From assembly GCA_944989445.1 (NCBI GenBank), contig CALYLW010001013.1, positions 431,892 to 495,891 on the forward strand: DNA of 64,000 bases. Direction: 5' to 3'. This stretch comes from Ampullaceana balthica. Its lineage: Eukaryota > Mollusca > Gastropoda > Lymnaeidae. Position 1 is the first letter of the stretch. Each line of letters opens with the position of its first letter. The position numbers and the translations under genes were made by a program. Positions 32,531 through 44,340 of this stretch are shown here, in pieces. A model generated the notes under the pieces. It had not been told where the DNA came from. It saw only the letters and a program-made list of their open reading frames with translations, and searched no databases.

Positions 32531-32639
32531 TGTTTTTCAAAAATAAATTACGTCAGCACTGGTTCCTTGTGGTGCGTCGCTTACAAAAAATAATATTTAA
32601 ATGCAAATTTGGTATGATAACACTTGAGAATAAAACAAA

Positions 32640-33170
32640 CCCGTAAAAACAAAGTTTTTGACTATAAATCACTTATATATGAGACATAACTAACAGTATT
32701 GATTATTTAAAAAAACATTTACTGACTGAATCTGTCTTAACTCAAGTTTGCTTCATAACCCTAGGGGGGAGGGGTGGGTGGGAGGGGGAGAGGGAAAAAG
32801 TCTGGTCACCGATTCGCTTGACCGAGCTCAGAGTGACACGTAAAATGTAAACAAAAGCGCCCGTCGCTTCGTTGGGTCGCCTCAATGCGTCAGCTCAAAA
32901 TTTCACGTGGGAAAAAAACAATAACAAACTGTGAATTTGAATTACATACCTCATATAAGGATAAACTAAAAATGCATTAATTTAATTACGCTACGTTCGA
33001 TCGATCTGAAATTTTGATACAATGCATTGTTAGGTCAGACGGTTCAGTGTGCCAAATTTCAGCTCGATCGAATCACGGGAAGTGGGTCATTTTTGACTCT
33101 TTTTTTTCGCCCGCCCATGAGATGATGAGAGAGATGATGAGACGGCAGCGAGGTTAATATAAGGGATTTA
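32640..33170 (+). mobile_element. Family B relative, diverged interior
   Basis: It keeps the start (CCCGTAAAAACAAAGTTTTT, GACTATAAATCACTTATAT), the GATCGATCTGAAATTTTGAT block and the GAGGTTAATATAAGGGATTT end. The TATAATACGCACCG interior is replaced by G-rich and other sequence. This looks like a subfamily sharing only the ends. Confidence 0.65.
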
Positions 33171-33274
33171 AAAAAATAATTTTAATAAGAGGAAATTTTA
33201 AATAAATTAGCGAGACAAAAATTCCACAAATTCCAACAGAACAAAAGATGAAATAATTTTGAAAGACCCAAAGT

Positions 33275-33455
33275 CCATAAAGTACGTCACGCTTATTTTG
33301 ATCATTTTTAACTCACTCCCTGTCCCCTGTCACAAACTGTCACAAATCTGGATCTCCCCCCTCCCCCATAAAGTACGTCACACTTTCAAACAAAAATTGT
33401 GTTTTATTAACAAAATAATTAAAATTTAATATATAAAACAGAGTGACGTCACACA
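33275..33455. repeat. TACGTCAC-type small element relic
   Basis: CCATAAAGTACGTCAC occurs twice (about 33,280 and 33,367), with C-rich tracts between and a TGACGTCACAC end. It resembles the 6,859-7,225 segment. Confidence 0.45.
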
Positions 33456-34869
33456 TCGCCGTTCCCTGGTAAGTCTTCAAATCATTACATTAAATAATAT
33501 TATATGATAGGCAGATATTATTAGTCCATGATGAAAGGATTCATTAAATCTATATTTCAAGTTTATATCATAAGTAATTCTTATTGACAGGAACTTTTGA
33601 AAGTAAAAACTACTTGGTTGGTATGTTATGTTATAATGGCTAGCACACTTTATGAAGCCATTCAAAGGTAAGACATAATTGTCTAAAATGTTTTTATTTA
33701 CATAAATAACATAACTAATATACATTTAAACTTTAACATCAATGCATTATATCTAATTTTCTTTATACTAGAATACAAAACTTAATTCTTAATTTTTGAA
33801 AACAAAATGCAAAGTTAACATGTCATAAATATCGAATACTTAGAAAAAAATGACGTAATATATTTTAGAAGCTAATTATTTCCTTGATTACAAATAATTT
33901 TCAAACCTCAATTGGGCAGGGCGTCATGATGAATGTGATGTAATGAGCTAACACAAGCATGGAAACAATAATAATACATTCATTTTATTTGGGTAACATA
34001 AAAAAACTATAGCAACACTATTATTTTAGTTAAAAATTACAATACAATTTAAAATAGAAAAATAATAAATAGTACAAAATGGCCGCTGTTTGTAATAGTT
34101 AGTCACTTAATCTCAATAACAGCACATGACGTCATTAGTTATGCACTAAATAATTAGTTTAACAAGTGATATATTAATCACTAAATACTAAACCTACAAT
34201 AATAATTTATTGAACATTTAAATGAACACTTTAAATTCTAAGGAATTAATAATTTCCTTTGATCAATATTTTTGAATTTGTGTAATAAAGCATTTATGTT
34301 ATGCTAAATTGGATTTGTATTAATTAATGATACGCATTTTTTCATTTGCATAAAATAAGAAGTCTATAAACATACATTTATTCAGAGTAAAATAGATAAG
34401 AAGTAAATATAGTGAAATAAAATTAATTACAATATGAACATACATTTTTATAATTTAATATTCCCTTATATAAATAAATATAAATTACGAAATTAAGCCA
34501 CATTTCTATTAGCCTCTCGAAAATAATAGACATTATTCAATCAGCATTAACCTTATTGTAATGTTATCGTTGGAACTACAACAAAATAGACATCACAATT
34601 TTAAAGTAAATAGTTTGTAATTTTTTACAGCCTAACCATAACGTCGCATTTCTCTCTGAATCAAACTTGTGCAGCATCCCAGCTATATTAAGCTAAAGAC
34701 GCTTACATCGGCTTGGACATTTCAAGTGAATACAACCTGATCGTGTACCCAAGGACGTGTTAAATAGCGAGTTGGTAACATTGAAAATGTCGTTATAACG
34801 GTCCATCTCAGATATATAGGCATATGAAGGAGAAACATGAAGGAGTCCAACATTGACATATGAAACTGG
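33456..34869. other. AT-rich intergenic DNA, no gene seen
   Basis: No repeat or coding feature was recognised; the minus frame 33,477-33,725 has no known motif. Confidence 0.5.
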
Positions 34870-35430
34870 GTGAACCAGACAGAGGATAGACAAGATAGTC
34901 CACTGGTAACTATGGATGGCTTGATGACCTTGAGACATGGCATAACACGTGTAGATTGTTCTGTGATAGACAAGATAGTCCACTGGTAACTATGGATGGC
35001 TTGATGACCTTGATGACCTTGAGACAAGGCATACCACGTGTAGATTGTTCTGTGATAGACAAGATAGTCCACTGGTAACTATAGATGGCTGGATGACCTT
35101 GAGGCAAGGCATACCACGTATAGATTGTTCTGTGATAGACAAGATAGTCCACTGGTAACTATAGATGGCTGGATGACCTTGAGACAAGGCATACCACGTG
35201 TAGATTGTTCTGTGATAGACAAGATAGTCCACTGGTAACTATAGATGGCTGGATGACCTTGATGACCTTGAGACAAGGCATACCACGTGTAGATTGTTCT
35301 GTGATAGACAAGATAGTTCACTGGTAACTATAGATGGCTGGATGACCTTGAGGCAAGGCATACAACGTGTAGATTGTTCTGTGATAGACAAGATAGTCCA
35401 CTGGTAACTATGGATGGCTGGACGCTGTGT
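34870..35430. repeat. 80-bp minisatellite, about 7 copies
   Basis: Units include GATAGACAAGATAGTCCACT, GATGGCTGGATGACCTTGAG and GTGTAGATTGTTCTGT. Two units carry an extra 9 bp (GATGACCTT duplicated). The overlapping minus frames of about 80 codons are repeat products. Confidence 0.95.
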
Positions 35431-35584
35431 AGTGTAAACTTTGATAAAGACTGGTGCAGATTGAAGTATGACACATGTGACGTGTATTAACTGGACAACG
35501 TTGTTGAAATAAAGTGGCATTGGTTTGATCAAGGAATTGACTTAAACATCAAGTACAAAAGTCTTAAAGATGTGTTGCCATTGG

Positions 35585-35765
35585 TAGTATCACATCAACA
35601 TGGATGTCCTAAACATATCTCGATAGGACACATTATAAACAGTTTAGGGATGTTGGTACCAAATACACATCACTATGGATGTCCTAAACATATCTCGATA
35701 GGACACAATGAAAACATATAAGTGATGTTAGTATCAACATTCACGTGGATCTCCTAAATTTATAA
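35585..35765. repeat. ~75-bp tandem duplication
   Basis: Two close copies and part of a third contain TGGATGTCCTAAACATATCT and CGATAGGACACA. Confidence 0.85.
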
Positions 35766-36264
35766 ACATTGTTAGTAAGTTTTAATTTTACGTTTATAGT
35801 GGGATGTATACCAAAAACTAAGTTAGGAAATAACAGAAATTCTTTACAAACAAACATACATTTAATGAGAGATCGAAATTTATTAAGTGGAAAGTAAGAA
35901 ATACATTGACATCTTGTGTGGTTGCTGTTGAAAAGTGTTTGGTCAAAGTCAGATGTTTGCTAAATTTGTATTTCAGCGATCCGAAAGTTTTGTGCAACTA
36001 TAACATTGATATTACAAGTGCGTTATAATTTCATAGCAATCAATTGACTAAACACACAAAGTAACGAACACACGTATTTTAATAAGTTATACAAACAGAA
36101 ATAGCATAAGTCGTATACATATTCATAGCATAAACAATACATACTAGATAAGACCCGCTTCGTAGCATACGCCCGTGACTTGCTCTTAGATAGTGCAAAG
36201 AAAAGGTGGAAAAAACGGATAAAAATTACAGCACCAAGAAATAAGAACAACGCGAGTGAACGTT

Positions 36265-36288
36265 GGGGATGGGGGTGGGGCGGGGTGG
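36265..36288 (+). other. G-rich tract with quadruplex potential
   Basis: At least four runs of three or more G lie within 24 bases (GGGG-AT-GGGGG-T-GGGG-C-GGGG). This fits the simple G-quadruplex pattern. No promoter or gene was recognised beside it. Confidence 0.6.
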
Positions 36289-36477
36289 TTTCCTTGTTAG
36301 TATTAACGCATGCGCACTACGGTTAGTTACTTGCCCCCACGCCATGCACCACTCTAGGTTGCCAACCATAAACTTTGATTGGCGGACCCTAGCAAGGGTC
36401 ATTTGTCATATATATTTGCACTCGTCTTGAGCTTGTTCTGGTGAATTATATACATAGATATATTCATTTATATATAT

Positions 36478-36837
36478 TAGGGATGCGTAAATTAACGATC
36501 AATTAATCGATTAATCGTTAAAAATTGTAATCGATTAAAATTAATTTGATTGATTGAAATTCGATTCAAATTTAAGAGAACTTTTCTAATATTTTTTTCC
36601 GTTATGTATCAATAATTTAAATTTTTTGTTACATACTTATTCCTCGTGTTATTATTTATCTTGACGTGCATACATAGACAAAATGTTTTTCTTTCTTATT
36701 TCTTGCACAGCAGAACAAATTTGCTGTGTTACGTCAAACAATTTGGAAGCCATGGAATTGCCGCTTCTTAACTGTTTACTCCAAATAATGAATTTTCCGA
36801 TTAATCGAACAATTTTTTAAAAATTATACCAGCCCTA
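36478..36837. mobile_element. hAT-like MITE, 360 bp
   Basis: The ends are TAGGGATGCGT (left) and TAGGGCTGGTA (right, reverse-complemented), each followed by AT-rich sequence with CGATTAATCG motifs. ATATATAT sits directly outside both ends, consistent with an 8-bp TSD, although it is low-complexity. It is non-coding. A similar TTAACGATTAATTCATGG patch lies just downstream at about 36,867. Confidence 0.65.
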
Positions 36838-37074
36838 ATATATATGTTATATTTCATGGCTTCGACATTTAACGATTAATTCATGGATTAATCGCTCAAA
36901 AATTTTAATTTTTAAAATATTTCCAACGGTTAATATACTGGGAGTCACAAAGTAACAAATAAATATGTGTATTTTTCTTTATTTCTATGATCTTTTTCAA
37001 AGTTGCTATTTACAAAGTTATAATATTTATGATACACACCAATAAGAGAAACGAGCATAAGACTAAATGGTCGA

Positions 37075-37500
37075 CTTGATAAGACAACACACGGACTATT
37101 GAACCTATAAACAAGAAACACACGGACTATTGAATCTATAAACAAGAAACACAAGATAACACACGGACTATTGAACCTATAAAAACCAAACACAAGTCAA
37201 CACCCGGACTATTGAACCTATAAACAAGAAACACACAGACTATTGAACCTCTAAACAAGAAACACAAGACATCACACGGACTATTGAACCTATAACAAGA
37301 AACACAAAACAACACACAGACTATTGAACCTGTAAACATGAAACACAAGACAACACACGTACTATTGAACCTATAAACAACAAACACAAGACAACACACG
37401 TGCTATTGAACCTATAAACAACAAACACAAGACAACACACGGACTATGGAACCTATAAACAACAAAACAAGACAACACACGGACTATTGAACCTATAAAC
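37075..37500. repeat. 40-bp minisatellite, about 11 copies
   Basis: The unit contains ACACGGACTATTGAACCTAT and AAACAAGAAACACAAGACA. Lengths vary because some units lack the second half. It grades directly into the next array, which shares ACACAAGACAA. Confidence 0.93.
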
Positions 37501-38290
37501 ATGAAACACAAGACAAGTGAACCTGGGAGCCAGAAACAAAAGACAAGTGAACCTTAGAGCGAAAAACACAAGACAAAGTGAACCTGGGAGCCAGAAACAC
37601 AAGACAAGTGAATTTGGGAGCCAGAAACACTAGACAAGTGAATTTGGGAGCCAGAAACACTAGACAAGTGAACCTGGGAGCCAGAAACACAAGACAAGTG
37701 AACCTGGGAGCCAGAAACACAAGACAAGTGAACCTATGGAGCCAGAAACACAAGACAAGTGAAACTGGGAGGCAGAAACACAAGACAAATGAACCAGGGA
37801 GCCAGAAACACAAGAAAAGTGAACTTGGGAGCCATAAACACAAGACAAGTGAACCTGGGAGCCAGAAACACAAGACAAGAGAACCTGGGAGCCAGAAACA
37901 CAAGACAAGTGAACTTGGGAGCCAGAAACACAAGACAAGTGAACCTGGGAGCCAGAAACACAAGACAAGTGAACCTGGGAGCCAGAAACACAAGACAAGT
38001 GAACCTGGGAGCCAGAAACACAAGACAAGTGAACATGGGGGCCAGAAACACAAGACAATTGAACTTGGGAGCCAGAAAGACAAGACAAGTGAACCTGCGA
38101 GCCTGAAACACAAGACAAGTGAACTTGGGAGCCAGAAACACAAGACAAGTGAACTTGAGAGCCAGAAACACAAGACAAGTGAACGTGGGAGGCCAGAAAC
38201 ACAAGACACGTGAACTTGGGAGCCAGAAACACAAGACACGTGAACTTGGGAGCCAGAAACACAAGACAAGTGAACCTGCGAGCCTGAAAA
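37501..38290. repeat. 30-bp minisatellite, about 26 copies
   Basis: The unit is GCCAGAAACACAAGACAAGT plus GAACCTGGGA. As 30 is divisible by 3, long frames are open on both strands (up to 290 codons on minus, 38,532-37,660). These give peptides such as FTCLVFLAPK or KHKTSEPGSQ. They are not credible genes. Confidence 0.95.
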
Positions 38291-38560
38291 AACAGACTAT
38301 AAAGTGAACCTACAGAAAAGAAATATACGAAAAAGTGGATCGTCAAACAATGAAAGCCAGGGACAAGTGAACATACGGACAAGGAACATACGTACAAATG
38401 AAATACGGATAAGTGAGTGTTTAGACACGTGAATGTACGGACAGATGAACCTACAGACAAGTAAATACATTGGTAATTCAAGTTAAGATCAAATGAACCT
38501 ACCAACCAAGGAAGCTTCGGACAAGTGAACACATCTACAAGTAAACACTAAGACAAAAAG
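38291..38560. repeat. Degenerate edge of the GACAAGTGAAC arrays
   Basis: GGACAAGTGAAC-like units (also GGACAAGGAAC, GACACGTGAA) recur irregularly, decaying away from the 30-bp array. Confidence 0.6.
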
Positions 38561-38751
38561 CTAATATATTTGAGAATCCTTATTAACGAAGCTTTGGTTT
38601 AAATCTATATTTTATAAATGCAATATCATACATACATTAAAATTTGTATCAATTCCATTTAGAGTGTTACATCTTCTAAATATTATAAAAATTCATCTTA
38701 TAATTACTGTCTAATACTATATAATGTATTATTATGTTTATATTATATGAG

Positions 38752-39097
38752 CAACAACCCCCGTCCAAGGACATTCCACCACCGTTCGGTAACATGTAGA
38801 AATTCTTCTCCAACAGCCGTCTCGACCGGCATAAATGTGCATCACGTCAAAAATAATATTCCTTATAGCTAAAATAAATAACTCGTAAAATCAGAGCTTT
38901 TGATTATAAATCCTAACGCGCATAACTAAAAATAAATTCTCGGTAGAAATACTGCACCAAAAATAACTCGTTTTGAACGTCCTCGTCAACATGTTCAATA
39001 TGATTGGCTGTAGGAGTCAAATGTGTTTGAGGGACCAATTGCTATAGATGATCGGACATAACTGACAGAAACTTGCCTTTTATTATAAAAGATAATA
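38752..39097 (-). mobile_element. Family C MITE-like element, copy 2
   Basis: The reverse complement of 4,035-4,385 over its full length. Landmarks are CCGTTCGGT, CAACAGCCGTCTC, GTGCATCACGTCAAAA, CTGCACCAAAAATAACTCG and CTTTTATTATA. It also shares TAAATCC and CATAACTAAAA words with family B, hinting at a common origin. Confidence 0.65.
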
Positions 39098-40519
39098 ACT
39101 ATACTATTTTTTATTTCTGAATATTAATATTAAAATTTGGGGAACTTCCTTAATGGTTCGAAAACAGTTGAGCGTATTCAAATAAAATAAGTGATGTAGC
39201 TTGTAGATATGGATAGTATCAAACCAGTACAAGTCATTGTAAAGTTAATGTAGTGTTATTGTAACGTTATTTTAATGTTACTGAAATGTTATTGTAACGT
39301 TATTGTAATGTTATTGTAATGTTATTGTAATGTTATTGTAGAGCACACAAAAAACACACCCTAGATATTAGCCACCAAACTCCAAAATTTAATTTGCTGT
39401 AAGAGAAGTAAAATTTATTTCATTAAACTGTCATTAAGTAAAACAATTCGCAGTCAAAAATGTAATTGACAATGTTCACAATAATGATAACATTGATGTT
39501 CTTCAGCACATTCCTAACTAATCATTCTTTGTATGAGTTTAACTATGACACATTGAAGAGTCACATTGTTTTATAAATCGTGTACAAAAATTTTAGAAAC
39601 AAGAGATAATTATCGATTGAGATTTTAATGACTCGTTAAAATATGAACATGAAATAATGTAACAGGAATTAAGTTTTTATTGTAAGCGTGTACTTCAGTA
39701 TACATCAGAGGGCAAAAGACTACGTTTGTATCATTAAAATTGTATTCTTAATTATAGGAATCGAAGTGAAGGGGCGTGCCACTATATAGCTTCATTGTGG
39801 CATACACTCCTTTATTTTAAAATTTACAGACTAAAATATATTAAACGTATTAACTTATTGTTATGGTTTTCGTAATTTTAAAAAATAAATTCTTTTTTAA
39901 AAAGTATATTCAATTATGTAATTAAAAGATTTCTACCTGTTCTTTACAGACCAAAATAGTTTCTATTTGTACATCCATATAGTTATAAAGTGCCTTTACT
40001 GTTGATCTATATTTGTATAACAGTCATGTAGCAAAGCAAAGTTTTTACTGCTTATTTCATAGAAAATCACACTTATTGTGTATAGTTAAGTTTTTTTGTT
40101 GATGTAATCGAAATCTTATCATTTACTAACAAGTTGTTCTGACAAGCGGCAGGTCGACTTATTTGTTATGTCAATTTCATTCATTAAATTTTTAATGAAT
40201 TTACATTATCACTAATAATATGATTTTATTTTATTTACAGCAATATAAAACACACGGTCTTACAATAAACGGCTACTTTCCTGGCTGTTTCTTCAAGCCC
40301 TGAGGCTTTCAACGCTCTGATTGATATGATAATAACGAGGGTTTTCAATTCCAATGTTCAATTTTAACCAATAATAACCAGTGATAAATGAATCTGTCAA
40401 ATGTACTTTGCGAGACAACAAAAATAAGATAACAAAACATATTTAAAATAAAGTAGGGCTAGAAGGTTGTAAATATTGGCAATGAATATGACTCATTAGC
40501 AGTGGAAGAACTTGATTGT
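39098..40519. other. AT-rich DNA with a short GTTATTGTAAT array
   Basis: A roughly 12-bp unit (GTTATTGTAATGT and CGT variants) repeats at about 39,240-39,340. At about 39,750-39,840 AATTATAGG-plus-GGGCGTGCCACT resembles the segment at 32,185-32,220. No gene was recognised. Confidence 0.55.
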
Positions 40520-41425
40520 AGTTAAGCAGTTGTTCATCTCTCGTGATCGAATAAGACAATTCTAATCATACTAGTTGTTTATCTATCGTGACCTAGTAAG
40601 ATAATTCTAATGATACTAGTTGTTTATCTCTCGTGATCTAGTAAGATAATTCTAATGATACTAGTTGTTGTTTATCTCTCATGATCTAGTAAGACAATTC
40701 TAATGATACTAGTTGTTGTTTATCTCTCGTGATCCAGTAAGACAGCTTTAATGACAGTACATGTAGTTGTTGTTTATCTCTCATGATCCAGTAAGATCAT
40801 TCTAATGATACTAGTTGTTGTTTATCTCACGTGATCTAGTAAGACCATTCTAATGATACTAGTTGTTGTTTATCTCTCGTGATCCAGTAAGACAGCTTTA
40901 ATGACACTACATGTAGTTGTTGTTTATCTCTCATGATCCAGTAAGATCATTCTAATGATACTAGTTGTTGTTTATCTCTTGTGATCCAGTGAGATCATTC
41001 TAATGATACTAGTTGTTGTTTATCTCTTGTGATCCAGTAAGATCATTCTAATGATACAAGTTGTTGTTTATCTCTCGTGATCCAGTAAGACCATTCTAAT
41101 GATACCAGTTGTTGTTTATCTCTATTGATCCAGTAAGACAGCTTTCTAATGATACTACATGTAGTTGTTGTTTATCTCTATTGATCCAGTAAGACCATTC
41201 TAATGATACAAGTTGTTGTTTATCTCTCGTGATCCAGTAAGATCATTCTAATGATACTAGTTGTTGTTTATCTCTATTGATCCAGTAAGATCATTCTAAT
41301 GATACTAGTTGTTGTTTATCTCTCGTGATCCAGTAAGATCATTCTAATGATACTAGTTGTTGTTTATCTCTCGTGATCCAGTAAGATCATTCTAATGATA
41401 CTAGTTGTTGTTTATCTCTCTTATG
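40520..41425. repeat. 48-51-bp minisatellite, about 18-19 copies
   Basis: The unit contains GATACTAGTTGTTGTTTATC, TCTCGTGATCCAGTAAG and TCATTCTAAT. A longer variant with an ACATGTAGTTG insertion recurs at least three times, so variant units have been duplicated within the array. Confidence 0.95.
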
Positions 41426-42002
41426 GTACTTCCACTTCTTTGTTAATAACAATGCTTTATTTGTGTCAAATATAGGTCAAGATGTCGGTAAATCTAATAG
41501 GAAATAAGTGTAGGCTGTAACGAAAGTGGAACTTCATATATAAGCGCGTCCGTCAGTCAGTCAGTCACTGTGAAGCCCCTATGCGGGTTAACTCCAGATA
41601 AAAAAAAATTATTGAAAATTAAGACGTAATAATTAAATATTTAAAAAATCGTTTTAAAAAATAAATAAAGGTAAAAAAAATGATTTTTAAAAACCACGTT
41701 TTTGCAAGCGGACTAAAAAGAAGAAAATAATTTAAAACTGGTAAGTTCAAGTGCTTTGATTTAATATGACTAAAAACGTGGGACGGGTGCTTATGAGGTT
41801 TAACATATGCAGCTCACTCATACTCTCACTTATAGATCTCTCTTTTGCCTTCTAAATTAGAAATCTTTAATTTTTATACCAACCACCCGCGGGTTTCAGA
41901 CTGAAGTCACAAAAACCAGTGGAATTCCCTACTTCAACCCGCTACAACCCTGGTGCCACCCCGGTCCAATAGTCCTCCGTTAGATAGGGGACCAGGATTG
42001 TG
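41426..42002. other. Spacer with CAGT run, no gene seen
   Basis: It has a short (CAGT)n at about 41,553-41,568. Near 41,930-41,960 CCCGCTACAACCCTGG resembles the monomer of the 31-bp array that starts 350 bp further on. Confidence 0.5.
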
Positions 42003-42290
42003 GGGCTCATCAAATTGACTCACCTGAGGGAGCCAAGCAGTGATGGCTCATCAAAATGGCCCACCTGAGGGAGCCGAGCAGTGATGGCGCATCAAATTGA
42101 CTCACCTGAGGGAGCCGAGCAGTGATGGCTCATCAAAGTGACCCACCTGATGAAGCCGAGCATTGGTGGCTCATCAAAGTGACCCACCTGATGGAGCCGA
42201 GCATTGATGGCTCATCAAAGTGACCCACCTGATGCAGCCGAGCATTGACGGCTCATCAAAGTGACCCACCTGATGGTGCCAAGCGTTATG
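42003..42290. repeat. 41-bp minisatellite, about 7 copies
   Basis: The unit holds GGCTCATCAAAGTGACCCAC and CTGATGGAGCCGAGCA. Early copies have CTCACCTGAGGGAGCC, later ones CCCACCTGATGGAGCC. Confidence 0.94.
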
Positions 42291-42299
42291 GGAACTTCC

Positions 42300-43672
42300 C
42301 TGCTCTATGACACCAGCTTATAACCCTGGCTGTAAATAAACTCCCCGCTTACAACCCTGGCTGTAAATAAGCAACCCGCTTACAACCCTGGCTGTTAATA
42401 AGCTCCCCGCTTACAACCCTGGCTGTAAATAAGCTCCCCGCTTAAAACCCTGGCTGTTAATAAGCTCCCCACTTACAACCCTGGCTGTAAATAAGCTACC
42501 CGCTTACAACCCTTGCTGTAAATAAGCTACCCGCTTACAATCCTGGCTGTTAATAAGCTATCCGCTTACAACCCTGGCTGTAAATAAGCTACCCGCTTAC
42601 AATCCTGGCTGTTAATAAGCTCCCTGCTTACAACCCTGGCTGTAAATAAGCTCCCCGCTTACAAACCTGGCTGTAAATAAGCTACCCGCTTACAACCCTG
42701 GCAGTAAATAAGCTACCCGCTTACAACACTGGCTGTAAATAAGCTACCCGCTTACAACCCTGGCTGTAAATAAACTCCCCGCTTACAACCCTGGCTGTAA
42801 ATAAGCTACCCGCTTACAACCCTGGCTGTGATATAAGCTCCCCGCTTACAACCCTGGCTGTAAATAAGCTCCCCGCTTAAAACCCTGGCTGTTAATAAGC
42901 TCCCCACTTACAACCCTGGCTGTAAATAAGCTACCCGCTTACAACCCTTGCTGTAAATAAGCTACCCGCTTACAATCCTGGCTGTTAATAAGCTATCCGC
43001 TTACAACCCTGGCTGTAAATAAGCTACCCGCTTACAATCCTGGCTGTTAATAAGCTCCCTGCTTACAACCCTGGCTGTAAATAAGCTCCCCGCTTACAAC
43101 CCTGGCTGTAAATAAGCTACCCGCTTACAACCCTGGCAGTAAATAAGCTACCCGCTTACAACCCTGGCTGTAAATAAGCTACCCGCTTACAACCCTGGCT
43201 GTAAATAAGCTACCCGCTTACAATCCTGGCTGTTAATAAGCTCCCTGCTTACAACCCTGGCTGTAAATAAGCTCCCCGCTTACAACCCTGGCTGTAAATA
43301 AGCTACACGCTTACAACCCTGGCTGTAAATAAGCTACCCGCTTACAATCCTGGCTGTAAATAAGCTACCCGCTTACAACCCTGGCTGTAAATAAGCTACC
43401 CGCTTACAATCCTGGCTGTTAATAAGCTCCCCGCTTACAACCCTGGCTGTAAATAAGCTACCCGCTTACAACCCTGGCTGTAAATAAGCTCCCCGCTTAC
43501 AACCCTGGCTGTAAATAAGCTACCCGCTTACAATCCTGGCTGTTAATAAGCTCCCTGCTTACAACCCTGGCTGTAAATAAGCTACCCGCTTACAACCCTG
43601 GCTGTAAATAAGCTCCCCGCTTACAACCCTGGCAGTAAATAAGCCACCCGCTTACAACCCTGGCTAGAAATG
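42300..43672. repeat. 31-bp minisatellite, about 44 copies, with higher-order repeat
   Basis: The unit is TAAATAAGCTACCCGCTTAC plus AACCCTGGCTG. Diagnostic variant monomers (CTTAAAACCC, CCCTTGCTG, CTATCCGC) occur in the same order starting at 42,441 and again at 42,876. That is a 435-bp block of 14 monomers duplicated in tandem. Confidence 0.95.
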
Positions 43673-43984
43673 AGCTCATCTTAAATGACTGCTGGAAATG
43701 GGGGGACTACACAAAAGTGAAACTAGATCAATAAGAAGTAGGATACATCTTTCTAGGTGGTTAAAAAATAAAACAAATAGTAATACATAAACATCTATTT
43801 GAATTAAAAAACAAACACCACCTTAACTTATCTCAGTACATGTGGGTGTGAAACACTGAGACAAAACTATTTTAATAAAACGAATTCTGCCAGATAAATG
43901 TATCAATAGTAAAAAGTGTAATCAACACATTGGTTGTTTATTGAAAGTAATGAGTGGTAAAACCAATGGCAAATATGTGTTTCT
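43673..43984. other. AT-rich spacer, no gene seen
   Basis: No feature recognised. Confidence 0.5.
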
Positions 43985-44100
43985 ACAGTTGGACCTCGGT
44001 ATGGCAAATATTTGTTTACACAGTTGGACCTCGGTTTGGCAAATACTTTTTTCTACAGTCGGACCTCGGTATGGCAAATATTTGTTTCTACAGTCGGACC
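43985..44100. repeat. ~35-bp tandem repeat built from a pogo-type end
   Basis: Three to four units carry ACAGTTGGACCTCGGTATGG and CAAATATTTGTTT. The unit is the tip of the pogo-like element that follows (CAGTCGGACCTC). Confidence 0.85.
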
Positions 44101-44340
44101 TCTGTAAGCCAAACTTCCCTAAGTCGAATACCTCCCTTGATCGAATTGATTGTTAGGTCCCGGCCAAATTCCATAAGACTAATGCATTTTAGATCTCCGT
44201 AATTCCAAGATTTTTGGCTTCCAACCTCCGTAAGTCGAATTTTCCAAAGTGCTTGTGTAAAACTAGTTAAAGGAAAAATCTTAACCACCCCCTTCCCCAA
44301 TCCAACTGTTGAGGGTGTCAAGTGTAGGGGGGGATGGTCA
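44094..44340. mobile_element. pogo/mariner-like element relic
   Basis: From CAGTCGGACCTCTGTAAG through TCGAATTGATTGTTAGGTCC and CCAAATTCCATAAGACTAAT it matches 22,841-23,000. Only the left tip is clear, so the element is probably truncated. It is non-coding; the frames 43,941-44,202 overlap the repeat. Confidence 0.6.

Noticed and set aside
37493..38532. Opposed frames of 211-290 codons
   Set aside because: The 30-bp minisatellite period is a multiple of 3, so frames stay open on both strands. The peptides are pure repeats.
40520..41425. CRISPR-like regular repeat
   Set aside because: Units are directly adjacent with no unique spacers and the genome is eukaryotic; it is a plain minisatellite.
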